In this document: positions 1 to 12,406 of the stretch, piece by piece
Layout: each line of letters begins with the position of its first letter
Numbering within the stretch: position 1 is the first letter of the stretch
Origin: Anisakis pegreffii
Lineage: Eukaryota > Nematoda > Chromadorea > Rhabditida > Anisakidae
DNA length: 64,000 bases
Direction: 5' to 3'
Assembly: GCA_035041965.1 (NCBI GenBank)
Contig: JAPYMA010000093.1
Location: forward strand, 62,001 to 126,000
Translations under genes and position numbers: made by a program
Notes under the pieces: generated by a model
The model's input: the letters and a program-made list of their open reading frames with translations, nothing else
What the model was told of the DNA's origin: nothing
The model's database searches: none

Positions 1-2082
1 GATAAATCAAATTCTTTCAATCCGTACCTAACAATGGAGGACGTTTTTCTGCGAAATTCTCCCCATACCTTAAGCAGGTTTTTCCAAATTAACAGTCGGA
101 AAAGTTTTTCTTCCTCTATTCATATCGTATACCCAACTGTAAAGGAGCTTAATTCCGTCAAATTCCCTTTATTTCTCATCAGATTGTAGCAAAAGTTGAG
201 AGAAAATGTGAATGAATCATGTTTAAAACAACGCTGTAGCAATACAAAATTTTTTTTTGAAAAAAATCGCAAATATAAAGGTTTGTAACTGATTCGATGC
301 AAACTTATTGTTGTTAGTCGGCGATTTGAACACGAATCGCTCGAAAAGAAACATAAATTTATGTTTACTTCAAAGTCGTGTTTTATTCATATGGTGTTTG
401 TATTCAAAAATCGACCATTCGAACACCTGACTCTACGAAATTTTCTGTCCGAAAGAATGTAAACGTTCGAAAATAAGCATCGCTAAAAACCATTTCTTAC
501 AATTTACGTCATCAGAACAACCGTCTTTTCATTTCTCTCATAGATCCTTCCTGAACTCTTCGTATGAATTCATCGTTGACGAAACATATGATATTCATAT
601 AAAATTTATATCATTAAAGAACACGTATTGCTGTAAACAATATCATATGTTTATACTTATGATTTTGATACTTAAATGCAATTCCATATGTATTTGATCA
701 TTAGCATTCATTCGGTGATCAACAACACGTGAAAATTCTAGAAATTTTACTTGAATCAGTGATTATCTGTTATTATCTGTCTACGTATCATCTGGTGTTG
801 CCTTATCGTAAATGTTTTCGAGTTATAATACCTCATTCAATTCGAACTCACTTCTGTTTCCAATTTACTTCAAAAACACCGTCGTTTAATACCTTCCAAC
901 ATCAGTTGTTTCTCAAACAATTTGCCATTGCGCAGTAGTCAACTAAATCCGCTTCAATGTGTTATTGAAGTTAGTTGTTTCGCATTCGAACCGAATAATT
1001 CATCATAGAATATCTAGAAGAACCAGAATTTATTGTGCTTGCTTACATTATTCATAACTCTAATCCTTTACTTATGTGTTCCTTTGTGAATATAAAATTT
1101 ATGAAACACTACAAATTCTAAATCATTCGTTCGAGCGCAACGACGGTGAACAGTCGTATTCTCTACCTAATGTAAGTGAGCTGATCCAACATTGATGAGA
1201 CTTCGTGAAATCTTGATCCCAACCAGGATCATTCCATTTCTTTGATTAACCTTTTGTGTTCTCATCTACTATTGGTTTTCTTAATCTGCTAGAAGGAAAT
1301 TAAGTTCGTTTTTCAAATGCTACCAAGCAATTGGCTGCAGATTTTCATTATCTGTTTCATAAATGTTTCAAGTTAATGCATGCAACAGTACAAAAATGTA
1401 TCACTCTATGAATTTCATCATGCACTCGCATAACAATAAGTACATGCCTGTATGCATGGTTCATTCGCACTGTAAACCGATTATTTTGATGTGTAAATGT
1501 AAAACCAGTTCTGCGCTTCACTCTGAATAGTTTTTGATTTTAAAACGTCAGTGAGTAATACAGATGGTAATAATGGAACTTTGAAAGTTTAATATTGGCA
1601 TTAATATTATCATTATAAAATAACATTCTTCTTGTCTTGTTCATTCATTCATACATTCATTCATTCGACGACCAACAATAATCGCACAGTAACCATCATT
1701 CAAAACCAAATTGATGTACCATTTGAAAAGGATCGTTTTTTATGTGTCATCAATGGCATTATCATCATCATCCTAGTCATTGCATTCGTATTTATTGTTA
1801 TCGTCATTGTGATCATCGTGATTTTGATCCGTGTATTGTGATTTTGAATTCAACAATAAGTTTTCATCAAAATGATTCATCCATTCGGTCGCATAACACA
1901 ATCGCGATACTATTTATATACTTGAATTCATTATCCAATTTTACATTGCAGTTGGGAAGTAATCGCTTTCTAAAGCAATCATCGTTACTGTTCTCATTGT
2001 GTGTGCCTTGTGACGAGATTACGACTTTTTTGCTCATAAGAAGACTTCCGCTGCAACACCGATAATCATAACAACGGCAACA
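1..2082. other. Intergenic region upstream of the PI-3-like gene
   Basis: I see no convincing coding exon here. The short open frames lack codon-like composition and flanking splice signals. There is a short CATT-type simple repeat near 1640-1670 and a TCATYR-rich low-complexity stretch near 1750-1830. The promoter of the gene starting at 2083 probably lies in the distal part, but no specific element is recognisable. Confidence 0.5.
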
Positions 2083-5000
2083 ATGAAAACTTTCATTTGG
2101 TATGAGAATTTCAATTGAAAAATGGAATAATTTATTCTGATTGAATTGATAGCCTTTAATTACCTCGCTTCATCAAGTTTTTTGTACATCTTGTAAATGA
2201 GTCACTCAACTGAAACGATGGGCTGTTCACTGGAGGTTGTGGAATAGACGGATATTGGATAAAGATAGCTGTGAATAGATATTGGATATTAAGATATGAC
2301 TACATTAGTAATGGACGTATACGTGAAGAAAAATAAATGGGTAGATATTGGTGGATTATGTAGATCAAATGTGAAATTCTCTTTGAGTCGAACCGTGAAC
2401 GATATCCATCGGAAAATCCAGCCGAATGACTCTTTTCAATCCGATTATCCGATTTCAATTTTTTTAAAATATTCGATCTTCATTGAGAATCCCTCTCTGA
2501 AATGTTGCTTCAGGTAAAAAATTTTCTTTCAGCTTGGTCGTGATTGCTGCGTTGAGTATAACTGAGGCGAGTCCTGCGAAACGATTCTCAGGTCTGGGAA
2601 TTGCTGGTATTGGAAGCATTGGAGGCATTGGAGGCGCAGCCGGATGTGTCGTTACGGTATGCTTTAGCCTACTTTTTGGGCAAATTTCTCGATTTTTGAG
2701 CGACATTTTTTAAGTTTTCAGTTGATTCCCACTATCAAATGTTGTGTTTTTATTCGATCATAAACCATTTGAAATGCGAAAAAGTCCCAAAGTATATGGA
2801 GTCGAGAAAAATAATTTTTAAAAATGTAATGATTTCGTGTTGGTAATTGAAGGGAAATAAATTGTTCGCGAATGGTATCTTCCTGAGAGATTTGACATCG
2901 GCCGAACAGCAAGAAATGGCACAATACGAGAAAGATGTCAAAAAATACAAAGAGGTCTGCGTCGAACTTGAGCTTAAACTTTCTGAGTTTATACTATAAA
3001 TTGGTCATAGTTTCTTTGATTATTTCTCATGTTGTAAATTCTTCGACGAAAGTCAAACGTTTATTGAAACGTTTCGCTGAAGAAAATTGTTTTTCGTTGA
3101 AACTTTCCACTGAAAAAAAATAACAAAACTAATACGATTTCTTTCCATATTCCAAGATGATAGAAATGATACAACAGCCCAATTAAAGCATCTAGATTAG
3201 TGAATAGGATGTGATCATGAAACACATAATCTGTCGACAATAAACTGAAAATGAATGAACTCTTCAAATGGAAGTAACAATTCCATTCCAGGAAGTAAAG
3301 AAGATAATGGAAGATAAACGTGAAGAATTCCACTCGGCACGTAAACTCAAGTCAAACAAAGTGTCTGAGGTGGCTAAATCCCTAAAGGGTCAATTCCCGA
3401 AAGCTCCGGAAAAGCCGTCGTTCTGTTCAGACATTGATACTACTCAATACTACTTCGACGGATGTATGGTTCAGGTATGACACTAGCGATCTCGGATATC
3501 TCGTTATTCCTTTATTAAGAATCTGGAGGAAGTGATTCCTTCGATATTGGAATGAGGAATCTGCTAGAGAGCAGTACAGAATGGGCTGAGGGTTTTTGTT
3601 TTGATGAATATCTGCTGAAGGGTGGGCAATTGTTGAGTGAACTACAATATGTGATCGATCGTAGTTCAGCTCGTGAGCATTCACTATTGCACGTATGCTG
3701 ATCTGTATAGGTTTTCCGATTGATCATCTCCCAATAAAAGTTGACGAGTTTATCGGTTCAACTTTGAGAATTATTTTCCTTCAAGAAGTTTCACATGAAT
3801 GAAACGGAATTTATGACCAATTCAAATGTGCAAAATCGCAGTGAAATTTGATTCAATCGGCGAGAATGATGTGATATTAAATGCAATAAAATCAACAATA
3901 TAGATTTTAAGATTATATAGTCAATATTATCAATATTCCATCATCGTGGTTATCTTTTTCTAAAATTTCTAAAATTGCTTTCTGTTTTTTTGCTGCAATT
4001 CAATTTCCGCATTTCTCTTGCAAAACGTAGTTGCTTTTTTCAAAATCACTGCAGCTGCATAACCACAACACAGGTGCATTTCTTCAAAAAAATTTTTCTC
4101 AGTTGAGATTATTTTAGTCAGACAGAAAATAAAGTTTCGTTTTATTGATACAGGAAGAGAGGTTTTATTTTATCGATAAAAAGAAAGCAAAAACTAGAAA
4201 ATGCCGTGAAATATACATAAGAATCATATAAAACTACAAAATCAACAACCAACAATGCTTCAACAAAAATATCTTTATACTATCTCTCCCAATAGTTATT
4301 GACAGATCTGCTTATCTAGTCCCGTGTCCCTTCTCATTTCAGCTAATCCCTCAGTAATCTCCTTCCTCTACTCAAACCATCAAAACTCAACTCAAAAAAT
4401 TCATCCAAACAATAGATCTGAATCAACGTATGAAAAATCTTCAAAATATTCATATGCATCATAAGTTTATGAATTCACGATTAGATATTTGATGTGTAAT
4501 ATTTATGATACATGTGATGTGAGTCATCATAAATATGGTGAACATTTATGTGATACATGCAAATTATGAACAAATTTTCCCGCATCTGTTCTACCAATAG
4601 CTACTGAAATGATGATGCCTTGGACTACAGTGCATTTTCATTTGTCAAATCAAAACAACTGGTAACGTTTCGATCTGAAAAGCTCGAAATGCTCAGGGAA
4701 CCAACGTATTTCATCGATAAATATTTCATCTCTTAGGAAAATAGTCTTTTTGTTACTCTGAAATATTTAGCAATCCTGGATTATCTAACCCTCAATGTTA
4801 CAAACCTCAATATACTGCTCCATAAATGAATTCCTCAATAAACTCCGACAAATGTTTTAATATTCTCCTCCTTCAAGGCTCTTTCCCACAATGCACGTCG
4901 GTTATCGTCTCACTCTGTATCGATGATTTTTGAAAGAGTGACCTCACTATCACAACCGACTTATGAATGGTTCAATTTTTAAAATATTCCAAAAAGTTCT

Positions 5001-5554
5001 TTTCAGAATAATAAAGTCTACGTTGGACGTGAATATGCTCGTGACTTGTCACCGAGCGAGATCAAACAGCTGAAGGAATTCGACACTAAAATGAGTGCCT
5101 ACCAAAAATACGTTTCGGAGAGCATTCATCAGGTGTGTCTTCATCAATTTGAAATTCATTACTATTATCATTATAACTATTTTCGTTACTCAAAATATTC
5201 TCTATTCTTTAAAATCATCGTTTTATCATTATCATTGTTATTGTTATCACCGATTTCATAGAACAGTATCACATCCGGTGTCATTCATTATAATCGAAAA
5301 GAGTACTGATTTGCAATGATTTTATCATAGTTTATTGTAACTCTAATAATAATGATTAATAGCGATAATTGTCACAATCAAGACGGTAATACTTTCAGCA
5401 AGTGCAGAGTTTATTCGGTGGAATGAATTCGGACCTCTGGAGTCTTTTGGGTGACCCGGCGCCAGCCACCACTGAAATCCCTAGCGATTCTACCACAGCG
5501 TTGGCACCTGTCGAGGCACCTGAGGCTCCATCGTTCTGCGTAGCTATTTATTAA
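2083..5554 (+). CDS. Secreted pepsin-inhibitor-3-like aspartic protease inhibitor (Ov33/Bm33 type)
   Basis: The predicted protein is secreted, has 235 aa and two PI-3 repeats. Ascaris PI-3 and filarial Ov33/Bm33 proteins of this family bind pepsin- and cathepsin-E-like aspartic proteases. Six exons join in frame: 2083-2099, 2533-2656, 2853-2954, 3292-3474, 5007-5132, 5399-5554. Exon 1 encodes only MKTFI plus two bases. It was chosen because it completes a signal peptide ([18 protein letters not shown]) in the right phase. A Gly/Ile-rich spacer follows. Repeat 1 starts at Cys44 (GCVVTGNKLF...FLRDLT) and repeat 2 at Cys139 ([12 protein letters not shown]...YARDLS). Each repeat is followed by a Pro-Ser-Phe-Cys closing motif (Cys126, Cys231). 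The order C-x-V-x-x-N-K-x-(F/Y) then R-D-L matches PI-3. The length fits the 33-kDa antigens. Intron 2 ends in TTGAAG and its partner exon has the weak donor GTCTGC. The family call is strong; inhibitory activity is inferred. Confidence 0.85.
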
Positions 5555-7098
5555 TCACATGAATAGCCGCCAACTGATTGCTTCATAATAACTCCATCAA
5601 ATAACCGATCAAATGAAATCAGCACATAAAAGTCATCCTCAGTAAACGTCATCCCAAATAACCCATTGTTCTGACACTTTGATTTGATCTACCTAATTTG
5701 TACTACTTCATCATCATCGCATTACTTTGAGCCGTATCGCTTTTGATTTCACAATCAAGAACTATTTTCAACATGACGTGTGAACAAGTGCAATAACGCG
5801 AAACTCGTTCAAAAACTCAGCTTAAAGATATTAAACAAGCATATGAAGAAGATGTTGTAAAACACATCGTCACATGCATTTTATCAATTGAAAAAGTTGT
5901 TGTGTTTGTTTCGTAACCATTAATATTTGTTTCATAATCCAACAACATTAATAAAAACAACTGTAATATTGCTAATAATCATATCTAATCGAAATAATAC
6001 TAATGATAATAATAGTGATAATAATAACAGCAATAAGATAATAATAATAATCCGTGATATTTCATTTTGTCGAACTATGCAATAAAACTGTATCATATTT
6101 ATCCGTATTTGTGCTCCACAATACACTTGAGAACTTCTTCGGACAAAGAACTGATAACGGAATGCAATAAACAATGATAATATCGATTGTGGATAAGATA
6201 ACAATTAGTATTATACTGCAGTGATAACAATGATGATAAGAATGATAATATAAACAACTATTGTTTGTGATAACATGAATAGATAATTCGATGCAAGTCA
6301 GATCATAGCCTCACTCAGGCTCGCAATCAGTAAAATCAATGGCATTGGTACAGCGCTCTTTTTTGATCGTGGCCGAATGGTTTGCTCAGAACCGAATGGT
6401 ATATTAATGCCATTGAATGATTTTTAGAGGGATGAGATTCTCCTCGACCTAAGAGTACCAAAATATCAGTATATGAATTGGGAAGTCTGAGCAGCACGGT
6501 CTCGCCCATGTTGTGTGGTGGACCGATAGTTTGGGTATTTTGAATGACATACCTTCAGATAATTTAGGATCTCTGAGTAATGGAGGAAGAAGGACCGGTC
6601 AAAAGATAAATATTTTTAAAACTGAGGTACTCCTCGATCTCACAGAACCAAAATATCAATATATGTATTGGCAAATGTGACGACCAGGGTCCCGACAATA
6701 TTGTGTCTAGCATAACATTGGCCAGACCCTACTCCTCAGGTTTCCGAATCTACAAATGGGTATTTTGGTACTGTTCGATCGACGAGGATCTCAGTTTTCT
6801 GAAATTATGCATTTAGACGCGTCAACCTCCCTTCATTGCTCTGCGTTTCTGTAATAATCAGTACTACATTAAAATATTCACTATCAGAAATCGTCTACAG
6901 TAATGATATGTGCTATGGATTAATGTGGTGCGAAAATCGGGGAATTTCGAGGTTCGTGTCCAGAATCCCCGAATCCTCGACGTTTTTCCAGCCGTAGACA
7001 TTTTCGGGGTATTCTCCGTCCCCAAAGTTCCCCGACTTTTTTTCCGTCTTCACACCAGAGTACAATGGATAAATGAACAAGCACTTCTATATACATCG
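5555..7098. other. Intergenic region with a TAA-type simple repeat and a degenerate inverted repeat
   Basis: No gene is supported. 5990-6060 is rich in AATAAT/GATAAT simple repeat. 6427-6797 holds an imperfect inverted repeat, listed separately. 6940-7050 is unusually G/C-rich for this window and may belong to the remnant at 7099-7392. Confidence 0.5.
6427..6797. repeat. Imperfect inverted-repeat element, MITE-like
   Basis: The left end (about 6434-6465) reads GAGATTCTCCTCGACC... followed by GTACCAAAATATCA. The right end (about 6763-6797), on the opposite strand, reads GAGATCCTCGTCGATCG... followed by GTACCAAAATACC. A third, direct copy of the same motif (CTCCTCGATCTCACAGAACC then AAAATATC) sits at about 6629-6660. 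Two termini plus an internal copy suggest a decayed MITE or a nested pair. No clear target-site duplication was found. Confidence 0.45.
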
Positions 7099-7392
7099 CT
7101 ACGTTTGTCCCTCCCATTGCCTTGTAAAATCTTCAATCGAAGACACAATTGGCTTACGGCGAAGATTGTGAATGACCTCGAAACGATGCTTTCCGACGAA
7201 AACTTGTGCGATTTGCGTTTGTTTCGATAAGAAACAGTGATGATTTGTTGCTGAATCTTTTCGAAGCAATTCCAACCATTCACTTGGTTTTCGAACGTTT
7301 TCATTCGGTTTGGTTGTTTTCGCTTGAGTAGGTCGGTCGTCTCCTGTCCAATACTCAGCCAATTGCCCTAACCGATCAGTCACTCCTTGGCC
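7099..7392 (-). CDS. Orphan terminal coding exon or gene remnant, unknown family
   Basis: A TTGCAG acceptor (7393-7398 on the opposite strand) opens a 97-codon frame in phase 0 that ends with TAG at 7099-7101. The peptide is balanced and codon-like: it starts GQGVTDRLGQLAEYW, contains KPSEWLELLRKDS and VFVGKHRFEVIHNLRRKP, and ends FTRQWEGQT. I do not recognise the family. No convincing upstream exon was found. A plausible coding stretch lies just upstream on this strand (NEENVVGEDIKEIT), but it joins only through a 20-base gap and in the wrong phase. It may be the last exon of a gene whose other exons I missed, or a pseudogene fragment. Confidence 0.35.
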   Translation of the reverse strand, partial: GQGVTDRLGQLAEYWTGDDRPTQAKTTKPNENVRKPSEWLELLRKDSATNHHCFLSKQTQIAQVFVGKHRFEVIHNLRRKPIVSSIEDFTRQWEGQT

Positions 7393-8315
7393 CTGCAAGA
7401 TCGATCATCTACCTTGTTATCTCCTTGATATCTTCACCAACAACATTTTCTTCATTCATTTCCTTATCAGTCGCTAATTTCGAGACAATTCCATGTTTTA
7501 TTCTAGTGATAAAATGATTTGATTAAAAATGATAATGGATGATTTTAAATTATGAGCAATGTTTTTACTTTCTTGTAGTATTACTATCAAGTCAGCATTT
7601 CGATTTTCCATTTCAATCGTTCAAGCCTTATTCATCATTAATAACGATTATAGTTACGTTGATTCATTAAACAACAGCCAATAATCATTTTTCGTTATTC
7701 ATTCAAAATTTCTCCTTTCAGTTCACAATATTGATCAACTAGCTGATCAGCGCTACAGTCAATCACAAATTAACCATTTTGATATACGACTCAACTATCT
7801 GACTATTCATTGAGTTGTTACGATAATTTCAGAACATTCCACGATAATGGGCTCTTATGTTCCATGCAGATAGTAAGATTCATCATCGCAGTTTGATTCA
7901 TTTTATTTCGATTTATTACAGCCTTAAAATCTATAGTTCTCAATGAGTCCTTCGAATTCAATATTATTTTATCAGATCACATTGAACTTAATAAAATGTA
8001 TTTATGGTATATAAAGTGCTTTATCAACTGGCTATATGTGCACAATTTCAAATATGGAATAATACTTCAATAAATAAGCCAGTTTCGTGGAAATGAAAAT
8101 ATTCGTCGAAATGATTTTTACAGTAGATATGTTATCAATAAAAATAACCAATACTGCTTTCTGATAACTTCAGCTAAATGATCACCCTATCAATCATAAT
8201 TTGATAATAACAACTAATTAGTTATAATAATTATGATATTAATTACAATTATTATAATTAGTTCTTATTATCAAATTATGATTTTAGTAATATTAATGAT
8301 TATAATGATGGTACG
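7393..8315. other. AT-rich intergenic region ending in a long palindrome
   Basis: No coding exon is evident on either strand. A 93-bp AT-rich palindrome at 8192-8284 is described separately. Confidence 0.5.
8192..8284. repeat. 93-bp AT-rich palindrome
   Basis: The left arm begins AATCATAATTTGATAATAAC. The right arm is almost its exact reverse complement (AATCATAATTTGATAATAAG read from the other strand). The arms run about 45 bases with a few mismatches, so the sequence could form a nearly continuous cruciform or RNA hairpin. It lies about 55 bases before the acceptor-like site of the first FLYWCH-like gene. It could be a small MITE or foldback element; no target duplication is clear. Confidence 0.7.
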
Positions 8316-9608
8316 ATGTTAATATTTACTTTCACAGAAGTAAATTTTAGTTTCAACTACGTGCTTGAATTCGAAGACGAGGTCGCACTGGATCTGTACA
8401 TTCAAGAGAAGGGCTATCGACGTGTGAACGAGTATGAACGTAATGGAACACTCCGTATCAATTACGTTTGCAAGGAATATTTTCAAAAGGACATCAAATG
8501 TAATCATAAAATGAGTGTGATTATGAAAGATGGTGTTTTGACCGCAAAAACCACTGACGGTGGAAAACCACATGAGCATTGGTAATATATTGGTCGCTTT
8601 GCCTAGTTTGCCTTGAATTTAGTTGAGCATCTCAAATCCAAACCTCCATCACTTAACATTTCGTTATTATGATCGAATCGCTCTTTCAGATTTGATCTGA
8701 CAAAGTAAACCTTTCTTATTGAGTCTAGCACACCATCGTTCCCATGTATCTTTGCAAAGTGACAGTATGAATTTCTGAGGAATAATTCGAAAAGAAATAT
8801 GTACTAGCCATCGTTTTATGTTATTTTAAAAGTGCGATTTTTGCAAAGCAAAGTGCTACTGGCTTTAATTCATGAGTTTTGAGCTGATTATCTTTCCTTT
8901 TCTAAACAAATTATCTCATGGAACTGAGCGTGATCCTTTCAAAGTGAAGCACTGAACTATTGTGTTCAATAATTTCCTTCTGATTTCAGGCGTGCGCCTA
9001 TGTCTGCATTGAATACTACCGAGAAGGTTAGTGACCGCTTTTGCGTTCATTTGATCGATTTGTGGCCGATCGATCGATTTTATCCATCCATTTATTGATT
9101 TTGTTTAATCAGTGATCAAATAACTCAATATGAGTTTATATCCAGCTCTCTGACATCAGTTATATTGTCAACAATACAAGTAAAATCCTCAGTGCTCAGT
9201 AATGTTCTTTCAACCCGATAAAGCGATATTAGTACAAAAGGATGAATGCGATCGTAACATCTAAACACTCAAATCAATCGTAGTATCAAAATATACACTA
9301 TTAAAAGACGTTTTCATAAAACTTCCATGAATTAGTATCTTGTAATTCAGGATATCACACGAGCGCTACACAGCGCTGATGTTACGGGTATCGGTGATGG
9401 TCCTAGCACATCGTCAGAGGTGGATAAAGTCGAGTTGGAACTGCATCAGATCATCCGTCATTCGACACAGGACTTGTTGGCGAGACTCAAGGATGCTTAT
9501 GAACGTAAGAAGAAGGAACAAGAGAAGGCAGCACTGAAACTTTTCGCGAAAATGCCTAGTGAAAAACAAAAACATTTGCTATCCAAATACGGATGTCTGG
9601 AAGAATAG
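8316..9608 (+). CDS. FLYWCH-like zinc-finger protein, paralogue 1
   Basis: Three exons are supported: 8316 (or 8339)-8581, 8990-9026 and 9351-9608. Exon 1 carries a finger-like module: Tyr-Val-Cys, then Ile-Lys-Cys-Asn-His, then KTTDGGKPHEH. This spacing resembles the C-C-H-H zinc ligands of FLYWCH/GCM-type DNA-binding domains. The C-terminus is a charged helix (LKDAYERKKKEQEKAALKLF) ending CLEE-stop. The 5' end is uncertain: the in-frame ATG at 8316 lies just before a strong TTTCACAG acceptor (8331-8338), so exon 1 may be joined to an unseen upstream exon. The next gene (12.4 kb) has the same architecture and a shared ALKLFA(K/R)(M/L)P motif, which argues for a tandem duplication. A transcriptional role is inferred. 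The FLYWCH assignment is by ligand pattern only. Confidence 0.6.
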
Positions 9609-12406
9609 ATTCATGTCACTTACAATATTCTATCGCTACACAACTACCAACATTTTTATTTTTTAACTTGAAATCGCAACACCTGTTTTTGTTGAAATAC
9701 TCGACTATAACTCCTTCCTCCCCCCCGTCTTTCTGTCCTATATTAGAAAGTGAGTGGGTGCCTCCAAATAATGTTGCGAATCCACGCATAAATTTGTCGA
9801 AGAAGGATAACTGAAACAGGACTACAGTATCCTATTAAGTAGACTATCCGTTCTAGAGGGTAAGTTTCACAGAAGACGATACAGTAATGGCATCGAACAG
9901 GACTAGTCTAATGCTGACTTGTATCGGTTCTTCTTTTCAGTGCAATTTTGATCTGTGTGTCAATGGATTCATGAGTCATTATTGTGCTACATTTTAATGG
10001 ACTCTTTGATGTTATCGTATTATAACCTCATGATTAAGACTTTTCAGGGATGTATTTTGTTTTAATATAATTCTATATTGGGAAATTCTAATAACTTGTT
10101 TGTTTTATTTTGACTTCATATTGGCTTGATAAAGTATAAAGTTTTATCATGTTGTTATGTATAATTTTATAAGTTCAACTCATATAGCATCGTAGTTGGC
10201 TAAATATGTTTAAGTTAATGTAAAGGTAATGGTTAACAGTAATATTTAGGTATTGTAGATTGTAGTGTTTAGGTTACTAGATTGTAATGTGTTGTTAATT
10301 GTAAGGTATTATAAGTTCAGTGGTTACTTTATTGATAAATTATATCTGGATGAGTATTTGTGTACTATTTTGTTGTTGTTATCCACGAGTATTATTTGAA
10401 TTTTTTCGATGTTTTTAATCTGAAAATACAGGAATGGCTTATTTAAAGCATTATGAACAGCATAAATTTTGATCGAGTTCACTTCTTACTGCCCGATTAT
10501 GGTAGGGTTTATCTAAGCTGATGTGTGAATGCACTGAAGAAGGATGTTTCGCATAATCCAAAAAGGTTTGAAAGAAGTTGATATCGTTGAAGGATGAGTT
10601 TACAAGAAGGAGATAATCCAGAAAATTTTTCGATTTCCTCAGTTATGAATAGATTTTGGTATCATATAGCATAGAATCCAAAATAGTGATCATTTTAAAA
10701 CTTTTGTGAGGTATTCCTGTATTTGTCATGTATTTGCATGAAGTCGAATAAACCTCTGTTTTGTTATCGTCCCATAATTATTTTTAATGTCTTAGTACAT
10801 CATTGAGAATAGTTTGCTTGTACATATTAAAGAGTGCACTCACTAAATGATATTATTGTATCAAATTTTTTATTGTTATTTGCATTTATTTGTATTATAC
10901 TGCAAGTAATTTGTTTGATTTTTGTGGTTATTTCAATAAAATGTTGAAAAATAATTGAAGATTTGTTCGATGATCAGAAAGAAGATCGTAAACAAGGAAG
11001 ATAATAATACAGTTGGGTGCAGTCAGTAGAAGCTGCTTCAATTCGAAAACTGAATCGATTGAAACGAATAGATATAATGTAGTGATATGTACTTGATTGA
11101 ATGTTTCAAATTCAATCCATTCATAATATTATTCATCTCTTCTGCTTAGAAAACTCAGCCAGGTACCGATGCCTTAAAGTAATGATCAGAAAATACAGTC
11201 AGAGATCATTTTTGGTTCTGATAGCTACCTCACTGAATAATTATCACACCTAGTAATAGTCAGATTCACGAACGGAATGCATTAGTCTCCCAATGCTGCT
11301 GTTTTAGTCGTAATCGAAAAAATCTGGCGATAATTCGCAACTATTTGAAACAACAAGCCATAGGGAACGAAAGTTATGCAGTTCGTGTCTCAGGCACTTC
11401 GAATGCCCATCGTATATCAAGTTTTAAGGAATTTTGTTTCAAGGTGTAGCATAAGGAATTTTTAGCTCAAAGTGATTTTTCAAGAGTGTGAAAAAATTTT
11501 AAAATCTCTCTAAATCGCTGCCATCGATCTCTGCACAGTTAATCCAAAAGATTATGTGGCAGTAAAAATTCTCAACAGAGCAATCTGAGATAGGTAGATT
11601 TGAATGGGGCAATTCCTGTGTTCTTTTATGATCACTTTCACATTTATGATCATCTTCTATCCCGCAAAGGTTGTCTGTCAATTCCGAAGAATATCACCTC
11701 AATCTGTTCCGCATTCTCATATCTGTTCGTTTCCTCTCAAGAATCCCTCATTAGAAACTAACACTCCGATCACTCAAACGACGATCCTCTAAGAGAACAG
11801 TCTCACTGATTATCACTATCAACGAGAGCAATATATGCAGCTCTTGAGTATCTGATATAGTATCATTCGAATTTTGACATCCACAATTCTTCAGTTAGTT
11901 CAAAATTTTACTGCACTCAACCGTGGTCTCTTGCTAACTTTCTAAATCGTTATAGTATCTATTATAGCATCTGCTGTTGTTCAATACGGTACAACATCGT
12001 ATTAGTCGGTAGATTCAGTGCTGATCTATCGTATTTGAAGATTTCAAATAACAGATCCTATTATGGCTGCTGCACATCTGGTTGATGATAGCAGGTTCGT
12101 TGCATTTGCTTATCATTGGTTGATATCCTGCAGATACGCTTCCTTCTGGTGTTCATCTGTAGTCTTCTGTATAAATCCTTAAAGTAGCGCTCTTATCTAT
12201 AAGTTCGATTATCGTTAGCCCAATTCATTATGCTGCTTGGATTTCGTGCAATAACTTTAAACTACACTTGCTTGAAAACATTGTTTCCTCACATAGCTAA
12301 GGATATAGGACGAAATCATCACTTTTCATAAGAATCTAATTTCCGTTATTGGTTCATAAGTCAGACTAGTTTAAGCTACTTGTAAGTTCAAATTCGATCC
12401 GTAAAT
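9609..12406. other. Intergenic region between the two paralogues
   Basis: Nothing coding was recognised in about 2.8 kb. The first part is T-rich, compatible with a 3' UTR and polyadenylation region of the upstream gene. Short open frames around 11.5-11.8 kb lack splice context and look non-coding. Confidence 0.5.

Noticed and set aside
2464..2706. Minus-strand Pro/Ala/Met-rich frame
   Set aside because: Antisense of the Gly/Ile-rich exon 2 of the PI-3-like gene, which carries the signal peptide and fits the plus-strand splice pattern.
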